Below are positions 8,237-17,620 of a stretch of DNA of 61,029 nucleotides, one piece after another. A program made the translations under genes and the position numbers. Origin of the DNA: Marinifilum caeruleilacunae (lineage in GTDB: Bacteria; Bacteroidota; Bacteroidia; Bacteroidales; Marinifilaceae). Position 1 is the stretch's first letter; every line of letters begins with the position of its first letter. Below the pieces are notes generated by a model. The model was not told the origin of the DNA. It made no database searches and worked only from the letters and a program-made list of their open reading frames with translations. The stretch lies in contig NZ_RZNH01000016.1 of NCBI RefSeq assembly GCF_013141825.1, positions 41,360 through 102,388 of the forward strand. The letters run 5' to 3'.

Positions 8237-9613
8237 CTATTTGTCTTTGGCTGAAGTTGCAGGGCTTACTTCATGCAAATAAAAGCAGGCATCCCACTCC
8301 AAAGCTTCCATTTTCATGTAATAATCATTCTCGCGCAAGCTGGTTTCACTTTCCAACCAGGGAAGAGCCTCAACCGGTGCTTTTGCCCAATTCACAAAAT
8401 AATTCTTGTCGGAAAGTTTCTTCATTACAGACTCCATTCCATCGGCCTTCGCAGCTTGTATATCATCTATAAATCGTTCGGCCGGACGTTGCCATTTGTT
8501 CCAAAACTTCCCGCCACCATAACACATCCCAATTACATAGAACTCATTGCCTAATTCTTGTTTTATCAATTGCGCCATAGGTGTAAAATTTCCCCAAACA
8601 CCATCTTGCAGCTGACTTTTTGTTTTGGTGTGTACCACATGGTTAATCAGGATAATTTTCGCATCTTCTCTCTGGTTTAAAGCCCATAAAACATTGTGTG
8701 CCATCATTAGTTCGCGACCGTTTAATCCGGCATATCGATGTGGCTCCATCCCTTTTCTATCGCCATAATTGCGGTAGTAATTCTCTGCCATTCGCATGGC
8801 AATGCTGCTTTGTAGTGCCCATTGGTATTCTGCATTGTTCCATTTGGCTATAAATGCATCCCTATTCTGGTTAAAATGCTCAATCACCTCATCGAAAATA
8901 ATAGCCAGGTGTGCTTTTTGTTCTGCACTTAATTGTTCCTGATAATTCAGCCTTGCCTGAGTAGTTCCCATGATTTTCAGTATTGGGTCAAGCTTTGACA
9001 TCAAGTGTTTGGCGTAATCAGGGTCAACTTTTTTCAGATAACCGGTAATACGCTCTACCGGCGGATACCAATTGGTGTAGAAACCACCAATATCTGCACC
9101 ATAATATCTCAATACATTGTCATGATTTTGGTTGTATTCGCGCATCCAGTTCACCAGGCTTCTTCCCTCTTCCCAGGCTCCATACATCTTGTTAAAACCT
9201 TGCTTGTAAACATTACCTTCCACCTTTTTTCCCAGTATAAAATCATAAACCATTCGCGACTCAGGAAAGCCACTTTCTGTAATTACAGTATTAAATCCTT
9301 TTTCCTGAACCAGGTATCGAATTAGCCTTTCGTGAAGCTGCATCATTTCCTTACAGTTATGGAATCCTTCGCTAATGGCAACTACCCGGGCATCTCCAAT
9401 GGATTCGGCAATGGCTTTAAGGTCATTATTTTCGGTAGTTGGAAGCAGAGAATTAATTACAATTGCATTCTGTTTTCCCCATTCTACAAATGCTGTTTGG
9501 CTTTTGGTAAGAACCTCATGTTTTGTAATGTTTTTATTGGGTGCATGCTTACAGGAGAAAAAGCTTATCGCGATAAGCAAAAGAGAAGAATTAAGTAGTT
9601 TAAATGCATTCAT
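8237..9613 (-). CDS. Erythromycin esterase family lipoprotein
   Basis: A 458-residue member of the EreA/EreB-like superfamily (also called succinoglycan-biosynthesis-protein-like), with a lipoprotein signal (cysteine at residue 21, FFSC). Family motifs appear as VVAISEGFHNCKEM, FNTVITESGFPES and KIILINHVVHTK, supplying the acidic and histidine residues thought to form the active site. Most family members outside resistance plasmids have no proven macrolide activity, so a resistance role should not be assumed; the true substrate is unknown. It is transcribed towards the DUF418 gene and follows the LytTR regulator gene on the same strand by 59 bases, so it may be cotranscribed with it. Confidence 0.85.
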   Translation of the reverse strand: MNAFKLLNSSLLLIAISFFSCKHAPNKNITKHEVLTKSQTAFVEWGKQNAIVINSLLPTTENNDLKAIAESIGDARVVAISEGFHNCKEMMQLHERLIRYLVQEKGFNTVITESGFPESRMVYDFILGKKVEGNVYKQGFNKMYGAWEEGRSLVNWMREYNQNHDNVLRYYGADIGGFYTNWYPPVERITGYLKKVDPDYAKHLMSKLDPILKIMGTTQARLNYQEQLSAEQKAHLAIIFDEVIEHFNQNRDAFIAKWNNAEYQWALQSSIAMRMAENYYRNYGDRKGMEPHRYAGLNGRELMMAHNVLWALNQREDAKIILINHVVHTKTKSQLQDGVWGNFTPMAQLIKQELGNEFYVIGMCYGGGKFWNKWQRPAERFIDDIQAAKADGMESVMKKLSDKNYFVNWAKAPVEALPWLESETSLRENDYYMKMEALEWDACFYLHEVSPATSAKDK

Positions 9614-9672
9614 GTAATTGAGCTTTAATTTTCAAAACATAAATGTACACAAAGCCATAATAATTTGAAAAA

Positions 9673-10362
9673 TTAGGATACCTTCCCTTTTAATTTCTCT
9701 TTTAAAACCTGTTTATACTTTCTACCAATGGGTAATTCCTGGTTTTCGATTAAAACAGATGCACTGGATATTTTTTCAATTTTTTGAAGTGATACAATAT
9801 AGGACCTGTGAATTTGACAGAAATCTTGCTTCGATAAAATTTCGTTCCAATATTTTAAGGGAGAGTTTACCATGTATTTTTTGTTGATGCAATGCAGGAA
9901 TGTATAATCTCCATCCGATTTCACGTATAAAATATCAGCAAGATTAACACTTGCATATTCATAACCTACCTTCACCAATAAACTTTCTTTCTGCTCTTTT
10001 TCATCCTTAGTGTACTCTCTCTCAACCCTCTCCATAGCTTTCTTAAATCGATCAAAAGAAATTGGTTTCAGAAGGTAATCCAATACGTCAAAATCGTATG
10101 ACTGAACAGCATATTCATGAAATGCAGTGGTTAAAATCACAAGTGGTTTGTAGTTCAATATTTTCAGAAAATCCATTCCGGAAAGTTTAGGCAAGTGGAT
10201 ATCCAAAAAAATCAGGTCAACTGGAATTTCTTTCAGATATTCCAGGGCCTCGATAGGATCCGAAAATGTAGCTTTAATTTCAAGATTGGCATAATCGCCT
10301 ATGTATTTTTGCAATATTCTCTGTGCAGGTGCCTGATCCTCAATTATAATACATGTAATCAT
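9673..10362 (-). CDS. LytTR-type response regulator
   Basis: A 229-residue response regulator: an N-terminal receiver domain with the phospho-acceptor D54 in FLDIHLP and acidic E8/D9, then a C-terminal LytTR DNA-binding domain (about 130-229) with the family's HRSYIVSLQKIE and PIGRKYKQVL patterns. It overlaps the histidine kinase gene by four bases, so the two are translationally coupled and form one signalling pair. Its targets could include the downstream esterase or the divergent TonB receptor (inference). Confidence 0.93.
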   Translation of the reverse strand: MITCIIIEDQAPAQRILQKYIGDYANLEIKATFSDPIEALEYLKEIPVDLIFLDIHLPKLSGMDFLKILNYKPLVILTTAFHEYAVQSYDFDVLDYLLKPISFDRFKKAMERVEREYTKDEKEQKESLLVKVGYEYASVNLADILYVKSDGDYTFLHCINKKYMVNSPLKYWNEILSKQDFCQIHRSYIVSLQKIEKISSASVLIENQELPIGRKYKQVLKEKLKGKVS

Positions 10363-11384
10363 TGTTTTATCTGCTTAAGGTTCATCTTCAGTTTTACAAT
10401 GTATTTGTCACCACTTCTTGTACTTTGGAGCTGATAGGCATTTGGATAGAGCAACTCTAAACGAGATTGTACATTTTTTAGCCCAATACCTCCTTCAATA
10501 TCAGTTAAATTTACTTTTTTATCGTAAGTATTTTCGCAATTGAACTCTAAGTGTCCATCTCTCATCTTAAGCCATATTGAGATTTGAATTCCTTCGCTCT
10601 GACTTGCCAAACTGTATTTAAAGGCATTCTCGACAAAGACAATCAATATCATGGGTGCGATATAAAAATCGTGGTCCATATAACTTGTATACTCCACCTT
10701 TCCTTTTCCTTCCAGTTGCAACTCATTCAGTTTGATAAAAGAATTTAAATTTTGCAACTCTTTCTCCAAACTAACGGTATTGCCTTTGCAGTCGTAGAGC
10801 ATATACCGAAGTATAGAAGATAGTTCTAGAATAATTTCGGGTGTTTTAGGCGATTTTTCGATTGCATATGAATACAGATTATTCAAATTATTGAATAGGA
10901 AGTGGGGATTAATTTGCTGCTTTAAATACTCCAACTTGCTCTCAGCCATTATTCTGCTTAGATGTTCAATTTTATTCTGGTTTACGGTGGCATCCCAAAC
11001 AAACTTACTGGCTACCAATATCAGTATTAATGGCAAAACATCGAGTAAACTATGTATAAATTCAAAATGATTGCCCCTGCTTTTGGGATAGAATATCTGT
11101 TCCAACACAAATTCTTCAATAAATATTGCAAGGCCGCAAACCAATATAAAACCAATGGCAAAATAGACATACTTTCTTTTGTAATAGAATTGCGGTAACA
11201 GATAATAATTTACAATAAGCGCCATCACAAAGTAATTGGAAAGAAATAAAACCTCATCCCAATGAAGATGTGGATGATGTTTATCAAACACGATTAAAAC
11301 AAATAAGAGCAATAGAATCATGATTTGAAACAAGAGCTCTTTATAGATGGATTTTAAGCGGTATTTCATTGGCTTGTTTTTCAA
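10359..11384 (-). CDS. LytS-like sensor histidine kinase
   Basis: A 341-residue membrane sensor kinase of the His_kinase/LytS class. Four hydrophobic segments fill residues about 15-135 without a separate sensor domain. A linker coiled coil follows, then the phospho-acceptor H161 in QQINPHFLFNNLNNL and an ATPase region with VENAFKYSL and GGIGLKNVQSRLELLY. It is paired with the overlapping LytTR regulator. Confidence 0.93.
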   Translation of the reverse strand: MKNKPMKYRLKSIYKELLFQIMILLLLFVLIVFDKHHPHLHWDEVLFLSNYFVMALIVNYYLLPQFYYKRKYVYFAIGFILVCGLAIFIEEFVLEQIFYPKSRGNHFEFIHSLLDVLPLILILVASKFVWDATVNQNKIEHLSRIMAESKLEYLKQQINPHFLFNNLNNLYSYAIEKSPKTPEIILELSSILRYMLYDCKGNTVSLEKELQNLNSFIKLNELQLEGKGKVEYTSYMDHDFYIAPMILIVFVENAFKYSLASQSEGIQISIWLKMRDGHLEFNCENTYDKKVNLTDIEGGIGLKNVQSRLELLYPNAYQLQSTRSGDKYIVKLKMNLKQIKQ

Positions 11385-11534
11385 TTTTAGTAAAGATATT
11401 GATACTTACAAATGTAGTCAAACAGATAATCTCTCCCGATATGAATCGACCAACAACAGATTGACAAGGTCGAATAACCAAATTTACCTTCCAGATGCTT
11501 TCAGGCAAGATAAAATTGCCCTCCATCGAACTTC

Positions 11535-11566
11535 TTTGGTCAGTTTTTGAAGTGAGAATAATTTTG
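11535..11566 (+). promoter_or_regulatory. Bacteroidota-type promoter of the TonB receptor gene
   Basis: TTTG (11535-11538), a 20-base spacer and TAATTTTG (11559-11566) form an exact match to the Bacteroidota -33/-7 pattern. The predicted transcription start is about 11571, 25 bases before the start codon. Confidence 0.75.
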
Positions 11567-11596
11567 GCTTAGATCAGAATTTTAAACTCACTCAAT

Positions 11597-13981
11597 ATGA
11601 ATAAAAAATTACTAAGCTTATTTGGCTTACTCATTACACTTAGTTGCTTTCAGGCTTTTGCTGAGACTAATATTCGAAAAATAGTTGTTAGCGGAAAAAT
11701 AATTGAAAAAAGTAGTGAAGTACCTATAGAATATGCAACCATAGCAATTCTTGCAAACGATGGACAGCTAATAACCGGCGGTATTAGTGGAAAAGATGGA
11801 AGTTTTCAACTTGAATCACCTCGTAAAGATTTTTACATCAAAGTAAGTTTTATAGGATATCAAACCATTGAAATAAAAGATTTTAACATTAAAAACAATA
11901 AGCTTGAATTGCACGCTATTTACCTAAGTAGCAGTCATGCACAACTTGGCGATGTAATTGTTAGAGCCGAAAAATCTCAAACTGTTTTTAAACTCGATAA
12001 AAGGGTATTTAATGTTGGTCAAGACCTGGTAAGTGCCGGTGGCAGTGCCCTGGATATTCTCAATAATGTACCATCGGTTGATGTGAGTATTGAAGGAACC
12101 ATAAGCCTGCGAGGCAGTTCGAGTGTGCAAATGCTGATTAACGGAAAACCATCGGTTATGGCCAGCAGTAAAACCCTGGGAACAATAACTGCAGACATGA
12201 TTGATCGTGTTGAAGTTGTTACCAATCCTTCGGCAAAATATGATGCTGAAGGAACCAGTGGTATTATTAATATTATCCTGAAAAAGGACAATAAAAAAGG
12301 CTTGAACGGAGCGGTAACAGCAAATGTAGGAAGTCCGAAAAACTATAGTTTTGGCTTAGGCATGAACAGAAGAACCGAAAAACTAAACCTGTTTACTCAA
12401 ATTGGAATTGGTGACAGAAGATTTTTGTCGGAGAACTACAGCAAAACCATTAATTATTTGAGTGACACTCAGCCACAAACGATCTCGAAAGGCGATGGAG
12501 AAAAAAATGAACAGTTCTACAATTTTATTTTGGGAGCCGATTACCATATCAGTAAATATCAAAGCATTAGCGTTTCGGGACATTATGCTTATGAATCGGA
12601 GGATGAATATTCTACAACCAATTATGAATACAATGAATTACTTGGTAGTGGAACTGATGAATCGATTCGAAAAGAAACCACCAGTGCAAGCAATCCCAAA
12701 TGGCAATATGAGCTGAATTACACCAAAGAGTTTGCCGACAACAAAGAACGAAAACTAAGTGCAAGTGCTACAGGTTCCTTTTTTGGGAAAGATAAAATTT
12801 CGCTATTTACCAATACTGAAGGCAATGGCTATTTGAATTTAAAGGATGAGAAAATAGACAACGATTTTTCCAATGCTGAATATAGTTTCCAGGCCGATTA
12901 CGTTCATCCATTCTCTGAACATACCATTTTGGAAAGCGGGGTAAAAATGGATATTAATCTGAACAAAGATGAACAAATTCAGTATGATCAATCGGGTGAA
13001 GATTGGTTGGTGAATGATAATTTGAGTAACAAATTCGAATTCGATCAAAATATAAGCGCCCTATATTCAACTTATGCCTACGAAGGTGAGAAAATCAGCT
13101 TTAAGCTAGGTTTAAGGGCCGAACATGAGTATAAAAAAAGTAAACTTGAAAACACACAGGAAAACAATAGCTCAAATGATACAAGGCTTTTTCCAATTTT
13201 TCATACTTCCTATAAAATGAACGAAGGATTTTCATTGCAAGCGGGCTATTCGAAACGAATTAGGAGACCACACATGTGGGATTTGAATCCATTCGAAAGT
13301 TTTCGTGATCCTTTAAATATCAGCAAGGGAAATCCCGATCTGAAACCAAGTTTAAGCGATGCTTTCGAGATAACAGCCATTAGGCAGTTTAAATCAGGAT
13401 CGATTAATGCATCGGTTTTTTATACTCACACAAAAGATGTTGTTGATGATATCTATTTTGTAAATGATAATGTGAGAACCACCATGCCAGTAAATGTTGG
13501 AAAGAGTAAAAATACGGGTGTTGAAATCAATAGTAAACTTGAACCATTGCAATGGTTGTCCTTGCTTGCCGAGGCAAATTTTACGGCTTACAAACGAACT
13601 GGATCGTACGAAGAACAGGACTTTGATTTTAGTAACGAATCGTGGTCGGCACGAATGACTGCCAAATTTAAATTGCCATATCAAATAGATGCCGAATACA
13701 AATTCAGATACCGATCGAAAGCCGAAAGTTTGCAAGGTTTCTATAAAGCCATTAGCTATTCTGATTTTGGGATTCGTAAGAAATTCATGAAAGGAAAGGC
13801 TGTGATTAACCTAAGTGTAAAAGATGTATTTGACTCCCGCAAACGCAAATTTGAATCGAAGAGCAGCGATTTTTACACCTATAGCGAACACCGCCGCAGC
13901 GGCAGACTATGGGTAGTAGGAATAAGTTTTGGATTCGGGAAAGGTGAAACCATGGAATATTCTGGTGTAAAAATGTTTTAG
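11597..13981 (+). CDS. Outer-membrane TonB-dependent receptor-like protein
   Basis: A 794-residue protein with signal peptide (1-22), a carboxypeptidase-regulatory-like domain (about 28-110), a plug domain (about 115-230, including SLRGSSSVQMLINGKPS) and a large beta-barrel of the OMP_b-brl_3 type that ends in an aromatic-rich strand (SFGFGKG...). Unlike SusC it is short and has no SusD partner. It probably imports a small ligand or acts in the outer membrane; the substrate is unknown. Divergent from the LytS/LytTR pair, with its own strong promoter. Confidence 0.88.
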   Translation: MNKKLLSLFGLLITLSCFQAFAETNIRKIVVSGKIIEKSSEVPIEYATIAILANDGQLITGGISGKDGSFQLESPRKDFYIKVSFIGYQTIEIKDFNIKNNKLELHAIYLSSSHAQLGDVIVRAEKSQTVFKLDKRVFNVGQDLVSAGGSALDILNNVPSVDVSIEGTISLRGSSSVQMLINGKPSVMASSKTLGTITADMIDRVEVVTNPSAKYDAEGTSGIINIILKKDNKKGLNGAVTANVGSPKNYSFGLGMNRRTEKLNLFTQIGIGDRRFLSENYSKTINYLSDTQPQTISKGDGEKNEQFYNFILGADYHISKYQSISVSGHYAYESEDEYSTTNYEYNELLGSGTDESIRKETTSASNPKWQYELNYTKEFADNKERKLSASATGSFFGKDKISLFTNTEGNGYLNLKDEKIDNDFSNAEYSFQADYVHPFSEHTILESGVKMDINLNKDEQIQYDQSGEDWLVNDNLSNKFEFDQNISALYSTYAYEGEKISFKLGLRAEHEYKKSKLENTQENNSSNDTRLFPIFHTSYKMNEGFSLQAGYSKRIRRPHMWDLNPFESFRDPLNISKGNPDLKPSLSDAFEITAIRQFKSGSINASVFYTHTKDVVDDIYFVNDNVRTTMPVNVGKSKNTGVEINSKLEPLQWLSLLAEANFTAYKRTGSYEEQDFDFSNESWSARMTAKFKLPYQIDAEYKFRYRSKAESLQGFYKAISYSDFGIRKKFMKGKAVINLSVKDVFDSRKRKFESKSSDFYTYSEHRRSGRLWVVGISFGFGKGETMEYSGVKMF

Positions 13982-14003
13982 GTGTAGATAAAAGTAGTGT
14001 GTA

Positions 14004-14037
14004 AAAGCCGTTTTTCCATTTGCAGGAAGAGCGGCTT
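14004..14037 (+). terminator. Bidirectional terminator
   Basis: AAAGCCG/CGGCTTT stem with extra TTTTCC/GGAAGA pairing, between the convergent receptor gene and DMT transporter gene. Confidence 0.65.
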
Positions 14038-14065
14038 TATTATTTCAGTAGCCCAATAAAAAGTT

Positions 14066-14509
14066 TTAAAATTTCTGAATCACCAAAACTCCTGCAAGTA
14101 TCAATAAAACGCCAAGAATTCTTCCCCAATTTACAGGCTGCACCTGTATGCCAAACAAGCCAAAGTGATCGATAATCAATGAAAAAGCCAACTGTCCCAA
14201 AACGATAAGTGCAAAACTTAGAGCTGCTCCCAGGCGAGGAACCAGAAAGATTACCGATGATACATAAACGGCTCCAATGGCTCCGCCAATCCATGCATGT
14301 AATGGTGCTTCTTTTACTGCTTGTAAAATGTTATTGGGTGTTCTCATACCTAGAACCACGAAGAGTAAGATGCATCCGCCCACCATAAAATTGACCAAGG
14401 CAGCCATTAGTGGCGCTTTCAGGAATGATCCTAACTTGGCATTCACACTTGCCTGAATCGGCATTAGGCAGCCAACCAGCAATATCAAAATCATTAGGAA
14501 ATATCTCAT
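14066..14509 (-). CDS. DMT-family transporter (YdcZ/DUF606)
   Basis: A 147-residue inner-membrane protein with five predicted helices, matching the DUF606/YdcZ branch of the drug/metabolite transporter superfamily, in which a half-size protein acts as a dimer. Visible family features are the start ILLVGCLMPIQASVNAKLG and GGAIGAVYVSSVIFLVPRLGAA. The substrate is unknown. Confidence 0.88.
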   Translation of the reverse strand: MRYFLMILILLVGCLMPIQASVNAKLGSFLKAPLMAALVNFMVGGCILLFVVLGMRTPNNILQAVKEAPLHAWIGGAIGAVYVSSVIFLVPRLGAALSFALIVLGQLAFSLIIDHFGLFGIQVQPVNWGRILGVLLILAGVLVIQKF

Positions 14510-14574
14510 AGCTTACATTTTTTGTGTAAAAGTAGTGATTTCTATGAGCTATTCTTCCTTGAAATCCTAAAAGC

Positions 14575-15288
14575 CTATTGATTCATGGGTACTTCCATTA
14601 ACAGAATGGTTGAGCCTTTTCCCGCTTGTATACTGATTTGTTCGGCATCCCAAATCCCCATTCCATCGCGTGCTATTAATTCCTGATTTTCAATCATAGC
14701 ATTTCCCTCAATCACAAACACATACACCCCATTGGTTTTTGAGTGCAACTGGTATTCCTGATTATTGCCATTCGTAAATTGGCCAATATGGAACCATGCA
14801 TCCTGGTGAATCCAAACACCCTGATCATCGGCATTCGGAGAAAGAATTTGATTGAATTGATTTTCTTTGGAAATATCAGCAATAGAAATTTGATCGTACC
14901 TTGGCTCTACCTGCTGTTGGTTTGGAATGACCCAAATTTGTAGAAACTTTACTTCTTTATCCTTGTTTTTATTGTACTCGCTGTGATACACACCTGTTCC
15001 TGCACTCATTACCTGAATTTCGCCGGTCTTAATCCTGGCAATATTCCCCAAACTATCTTTGTGCTCCAGTTCTCCTTCCAATGGAATCGAAATAATTTCC
15101 ATATTCTCATGCGGATGCGTTCCGAAACCTTGTCCTCCGGCAACTGTATCGTCATTAATTACCCTTAAAACTCCAAATTGCATTCTCTCTGGATGGTAAT
15201 AATTTGCAAAACTAAAGGTATGATATGAATTCAACCAGCCATGATTTGCATGTCCTCTTGTATTGGCTTTGTGTAGTATTTTCTTCAT
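14575..15288 (-). CDS. Pirin family protein (YhaK/YhhW-like)
   Basis: A 237-residue double-cupin protein. The N-terminal cupin carries the metal site GTHPHENMEII (H58, H60) with H102 and E104 in GVYHSEYN. These residues bind Fe or similar in pirins, and YhhW-type members show quercetin dioxygenase activity in vitro. The N-terminal NHGWLNSYHTFSFANYY is a family signature. It is a cytoplasmic stand-alone gene. A redox or stress role is usual for the family but not shown here. Confidence 0.92.
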   Translation of the reverse strand: MKKILHKANTRGHANHGWLNSYHTFSFANYYHPERMQFGVLRVINDDTVAGGQGFGTHPHENMEIISIPLEGELEHKDSLGNIARIKTGEIQVMSAGTGVYHSEYNKNKDKEVKFLQIWVIPNQQQVEPRYDQISIADISKENQFNQILSPNADDQGVWIHQDAWFHIGQFTNGNNQEYQLHSKTNGVYVFVIEGNAMIENQELIARDGMGIWDAEQISIQAGKGSTILLMEVPMNQ

Positions 15289-15417
15289 CGATTCTAATTT
15301 TTTATCTTAAAAGAATAACATCTAATCGGCATTAAATGTTCGCTTAAAAAAAGCTATAAAAACATTATTGAGAAGTTAAATAAATTTGATATCAGAAATT
15401 AAATGCTGGGTCAAGTA

Positions 15418-15810
15418 TTATCTTTTTCTACCTTTTTTCGAGGGAAAAGCATAAATAAAGAAGCTACCAAATGCAATACTTATTAAACCAATAAAATAAC
15501 TAAATGGATTAAACACAGGCAGTATTGAGGAGATAAATTTCACCAGGTTTTCCTGCCCAATGGCAAAGAAGATAAGAGCTGCCATAATAAACAGCATTCC
15601 AATCACTTTAATTGCAAGAGGGTGTTTGGAGGCTTTGGCCGATAAAAGAAGAATGATTCCCAAAAAAAGACGCACCACGATAGCAGTAATATACACCCAT
15701 TTTTGTTCTTTATTGTGATCTATAAAGTCAAAAATTAATTCAGGAGCAAAGAGTAGAGATATCCCTGCAAGAATTAAAAACAATCCGAATAATTTAATAA
15801 TTAACTTCAT
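15418..15810 (-). CDS. Small four-helix membrane protein, unknown
   Basis: I do not recognise this 130-residue protein. Four hydrophobic segments (about 5-22, 38-58, 66-86, 98-122) and a basic C-terminal tail (KKGRKR) indicate an inner-membrane protein with its tail in the cytoplasm. It follows the VanZ gene on the same strand after 66 bases and may be cotranscribed with it. Confidence 0.7.
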   Translation of the reverse strand: MKLIIKLFGLFLILAGISLLFAPELIFDFIDHNKEQKWVYITAIVVRLFLGIILLLSAKASKHPLAIKVIGMLFIMAALIFFAIGQENLVKFISSILPVFNPFSYFIGLISIAFGSFFIYAFPSKKGRKR

Positions 15811-15876
15811 AAGCTTACAATCTTATTGTTAACACATTAGATTCAGCAATAGTGACTTCAATTTTGTTTGTAGTTT

Positions 15877-16422
15877 CTATAGTGGATTTTTCCGAATCCA
15901 TTGCCATAATACACTGGCACCAACAGCCATGGCAGCTGCAATTCCATTGAAAAAGAAGTCGGCCATATCGAATACACGACGTGGTATAAAAACCTGAACA
16001 CATTCGTCTAAAACTCCAATTAAAAAAGATAGTAGAAGGGTTAAACCTGCAATCTGAAAAACTTTGTATTTCCCCTTATACCTTTCCAGCATGGCCCGAT
16101 GAATAAAAACGGTTAGCACCGAATATTCGATCAGGTGAGAACGCTCGGCCAATCCGAGACGCATAAATAGCATCATAAAAACGGCCAGAATTCCCAGAAC
16201 GGTAACCGTATCATTCTTGTCCTTTGCCCTGCGAAAGGCATGTAAAATTACGGTTGTGCCAATAATAATCATGCAGAGAATAAAAATAAGTGCCTCCATA
16301 TTTTCGGCTCCCAGTTTTTGCAGTACAGGGTATCCAAAAATAAGGCTGGTTAAAATGGCCAACCACACCAGGAGAACATATCCCCATAATCTTTTTTCCA
16401 ATGATGATTTAAATAAAGGCAT
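15877..16422 (-). CDS. VanZ family protein
   Basis: A 181-residue membrane protein with about five helices and the VanZ hallmark near its C-terminus, FLIGVLDECVQVFIPRRVFDMADFFFNGIAA, where the acidic and arginine residues around D-E and R-R-x-x-D-x-x-D are conserved. VanZ-like proteins are linked to low-level teicoplanin resistance, but in Bacteroidota their function is mostly unknown. Confidence 0.85.
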   Translation of the reverse strand: MPLFKSSLEKRLWGYVLLVWLAILTSLIFGYPVLQKLGAENMEALIFILCMIIIGTTVILHAFRRAKDKNDTVTVLGILAVFMMLFMRLGLAERSHLIEYSVLTVFIHRAMLERYKGKYKVFQIAGLTLLLSFLIGVLDECVQVFIPRRVFDMADFFFNGIAAAMAVGASVLWQWIRKNPL

Positions 16423-16787
16423 AATCTTATTTCTGTTGAATTATTCTGTAAGATAATACCCTAAAAAATAGATATCAAGCTTTTCCGCTTACTTTAGTGC
16501 AGAACTTGTTTTTTGGCTGTAAAGTCTGTCAGAGTTTTGATGCTCTGACAGATTTCTTATTTTTTCCATTGATATTGATAAGGCAACTTATAAAGAATCA
16601 TGGAAAGACAAATGTCCCTAATTCATAAATGAACAATTTTGATATTTAAATTCAGCTTTCTTTTTGCCTTAACTTACTGATTTTCGTAAATTTAATAAAA
16701 GAGCGACAATCATTGAACCTTTGGTTCTTTTGAGTACTTCTGAACCTTACACCTTCTCTCCCTGTTCAACCTAAAAAATCAATTCTC
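16423..16787. other. Intergenic region between divergent vanZ-like and slipin genes
   Basis: No gene is seen in these 365 bases. They hold a perfect 10-bp inverted repeat TCTGTCAGAG/CTCTGACAGA (16525-16534 and 16543-16552, 8-base loop) and, further right, the slipin promoter. The hairpin is followed by a T-rich tract on the plus strand but has no plus-strand gene in front of it, so it may be a regulatory structure or a small-RNA terminator. Confidence 0.6.
16663..16694 (+). promoter_or_regulatory. Candidate promoter of the slipin gene
   Basis: TTTG (16663-16666), a 20-base spacer and TAAATTTA (16687-16694, one mismatch to TAnnTTTG). This leaves a leader of about 90 bases. Confidence 0.55.
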
Positions 16788-17576
16788 ATGGATATTCTTC
16801 TTATTTTATTTTCGGCAGTCGTAATCTTCTTTTTTGCAGGAGTACGCATTATTTTCGAGTACAAACGAGCCTTAAAATTCCGATTTGGCAAGTACATTAA
16901 AATTTTGAATCCTGGTTTCCGTTGGATCATTCCAATCGTTGAAACGGTAAATATTGTTGATATCCGCGTCATAACAATCAATATCGATTCACAGGAAGTA
17001 ATGACCGAGGATAATGTTCCATGTAGCATAGATGGTGTGGTGTTTTTCAAAATTGATGATCCTGAAAAGGCAGTTTTGGAAGTGGAGGAATATAAATTTG
17101 CCATTATGCAATTGGCACAGGCTGCTTTGCGCGATGTTTGTGGTAAAGTTGAATTGGACACCATTCTTTCGAAACGCGAAGAGATGGGTAAAAACATCAA
17201 AACCATAGTTGAGAAAGAAACCCAGGAGTGGGGAATAATTATTATCGATGTCAAGATTAAAGATATTCAACTGCCTGAAAACATGCGCAGAATGATGGCC
17301 AATCAGGCCGAGGCCGAGCGTTCGCGCAGAGCTCGTGTAATCTTGGCCCTTGCCGAAGAGGAGGCTGCAGAAAATCTGTTATCGGCCGGAAAACTTATCG
17401 ATAAATCACCTTCAGCCATTAAGCTAAGATTGTATCAAACACTGGCAAATATTGCTTCTGAAAAGAATTCAACCATATTATTCCCGTTCCCGGAAGAAGT
17501 ATTGCCTCGAAATACAAAAGAGTTGGAGGTGGAAGTAAAACCTGAAAAAGTAAAAGGCAAGAAAGATAAAAAGTAA
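16788..17576 (+). CDS. Slipin / SPFH-domain (stomatin-like) protein
   Basis: A 262-residue protein with one N-terminal membrane segment (1-20) followed by an SPFH/Band-7 domain (about 22-190). Typical stomatin features are the segment GFRWIIPIVETVNIVDIR, the ALRDVCGKVELDTILSKRE region and a C-terminal helix rich in Ala/Glu/Arg (QAEAERSRRARVILA). Slipins form oligomers in membrane microdomains. Bacterial slipins often accompany an NfeD protease partner, but none is present here. The C-terminus is lysine-rich. Confidence 0.93.
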   Translation: MDILLILFSAVVIFFFAGVRIIFEYKRALKFRFGKYIKILNPGFRWIIPIVETVNIVDIRVITINIDSQEVMTEDNVPCSIDGVVFFKIDDPEKAVLEVEEYKFAIMQLAQAALRDVCGKVELDTILSKREEMGKNIKTIVEKETQEWGIIIIDVKIKDIQLPENMRRMMANQAEAERSRRARVILALAEEEAAENLLSAGKLIDKSPSAIKLRLYQTLANIASEKNSTILFPFPEEVLPRNTKELEVEVKPEKVKGKKDKK

Positions 17577-17582
17577 ACAAAT

Positions 17583-17615
17583 TAAGCTCCCTTTACACTT
17601 GTAAAAGGGAGCTTA
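17583..17615. terminator. Bidirectional terminator
   Basis: Perfect 12-bp stem TAAGCTCCCTTT/AAAGGGAGCTTA (17583-17594, 17604-17615) between the convergent slipin and XRE genes. Confidence 0.85.
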
Positions 17616-17620
17616 CAATT

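Noticed and set aside
8237-9613. Macrolide resistance role for the erythromycin-esterase-like protein
   Set aside because: Family membership alone does not show resistance; most chromosomal lipoprotein members have unknown substrates.
14040-14294. Alternative frame over the DMT transporter gene
   Set aside because: The other frame gives a full DUF606 protein; this one has no family features.
15877-16422. Part of a vancomycin/teicoplanin resistance cluster
   Set aside because: No vanHAX or vanRS genes are present; a lone VanZ-like protein is common and not diagnostic.
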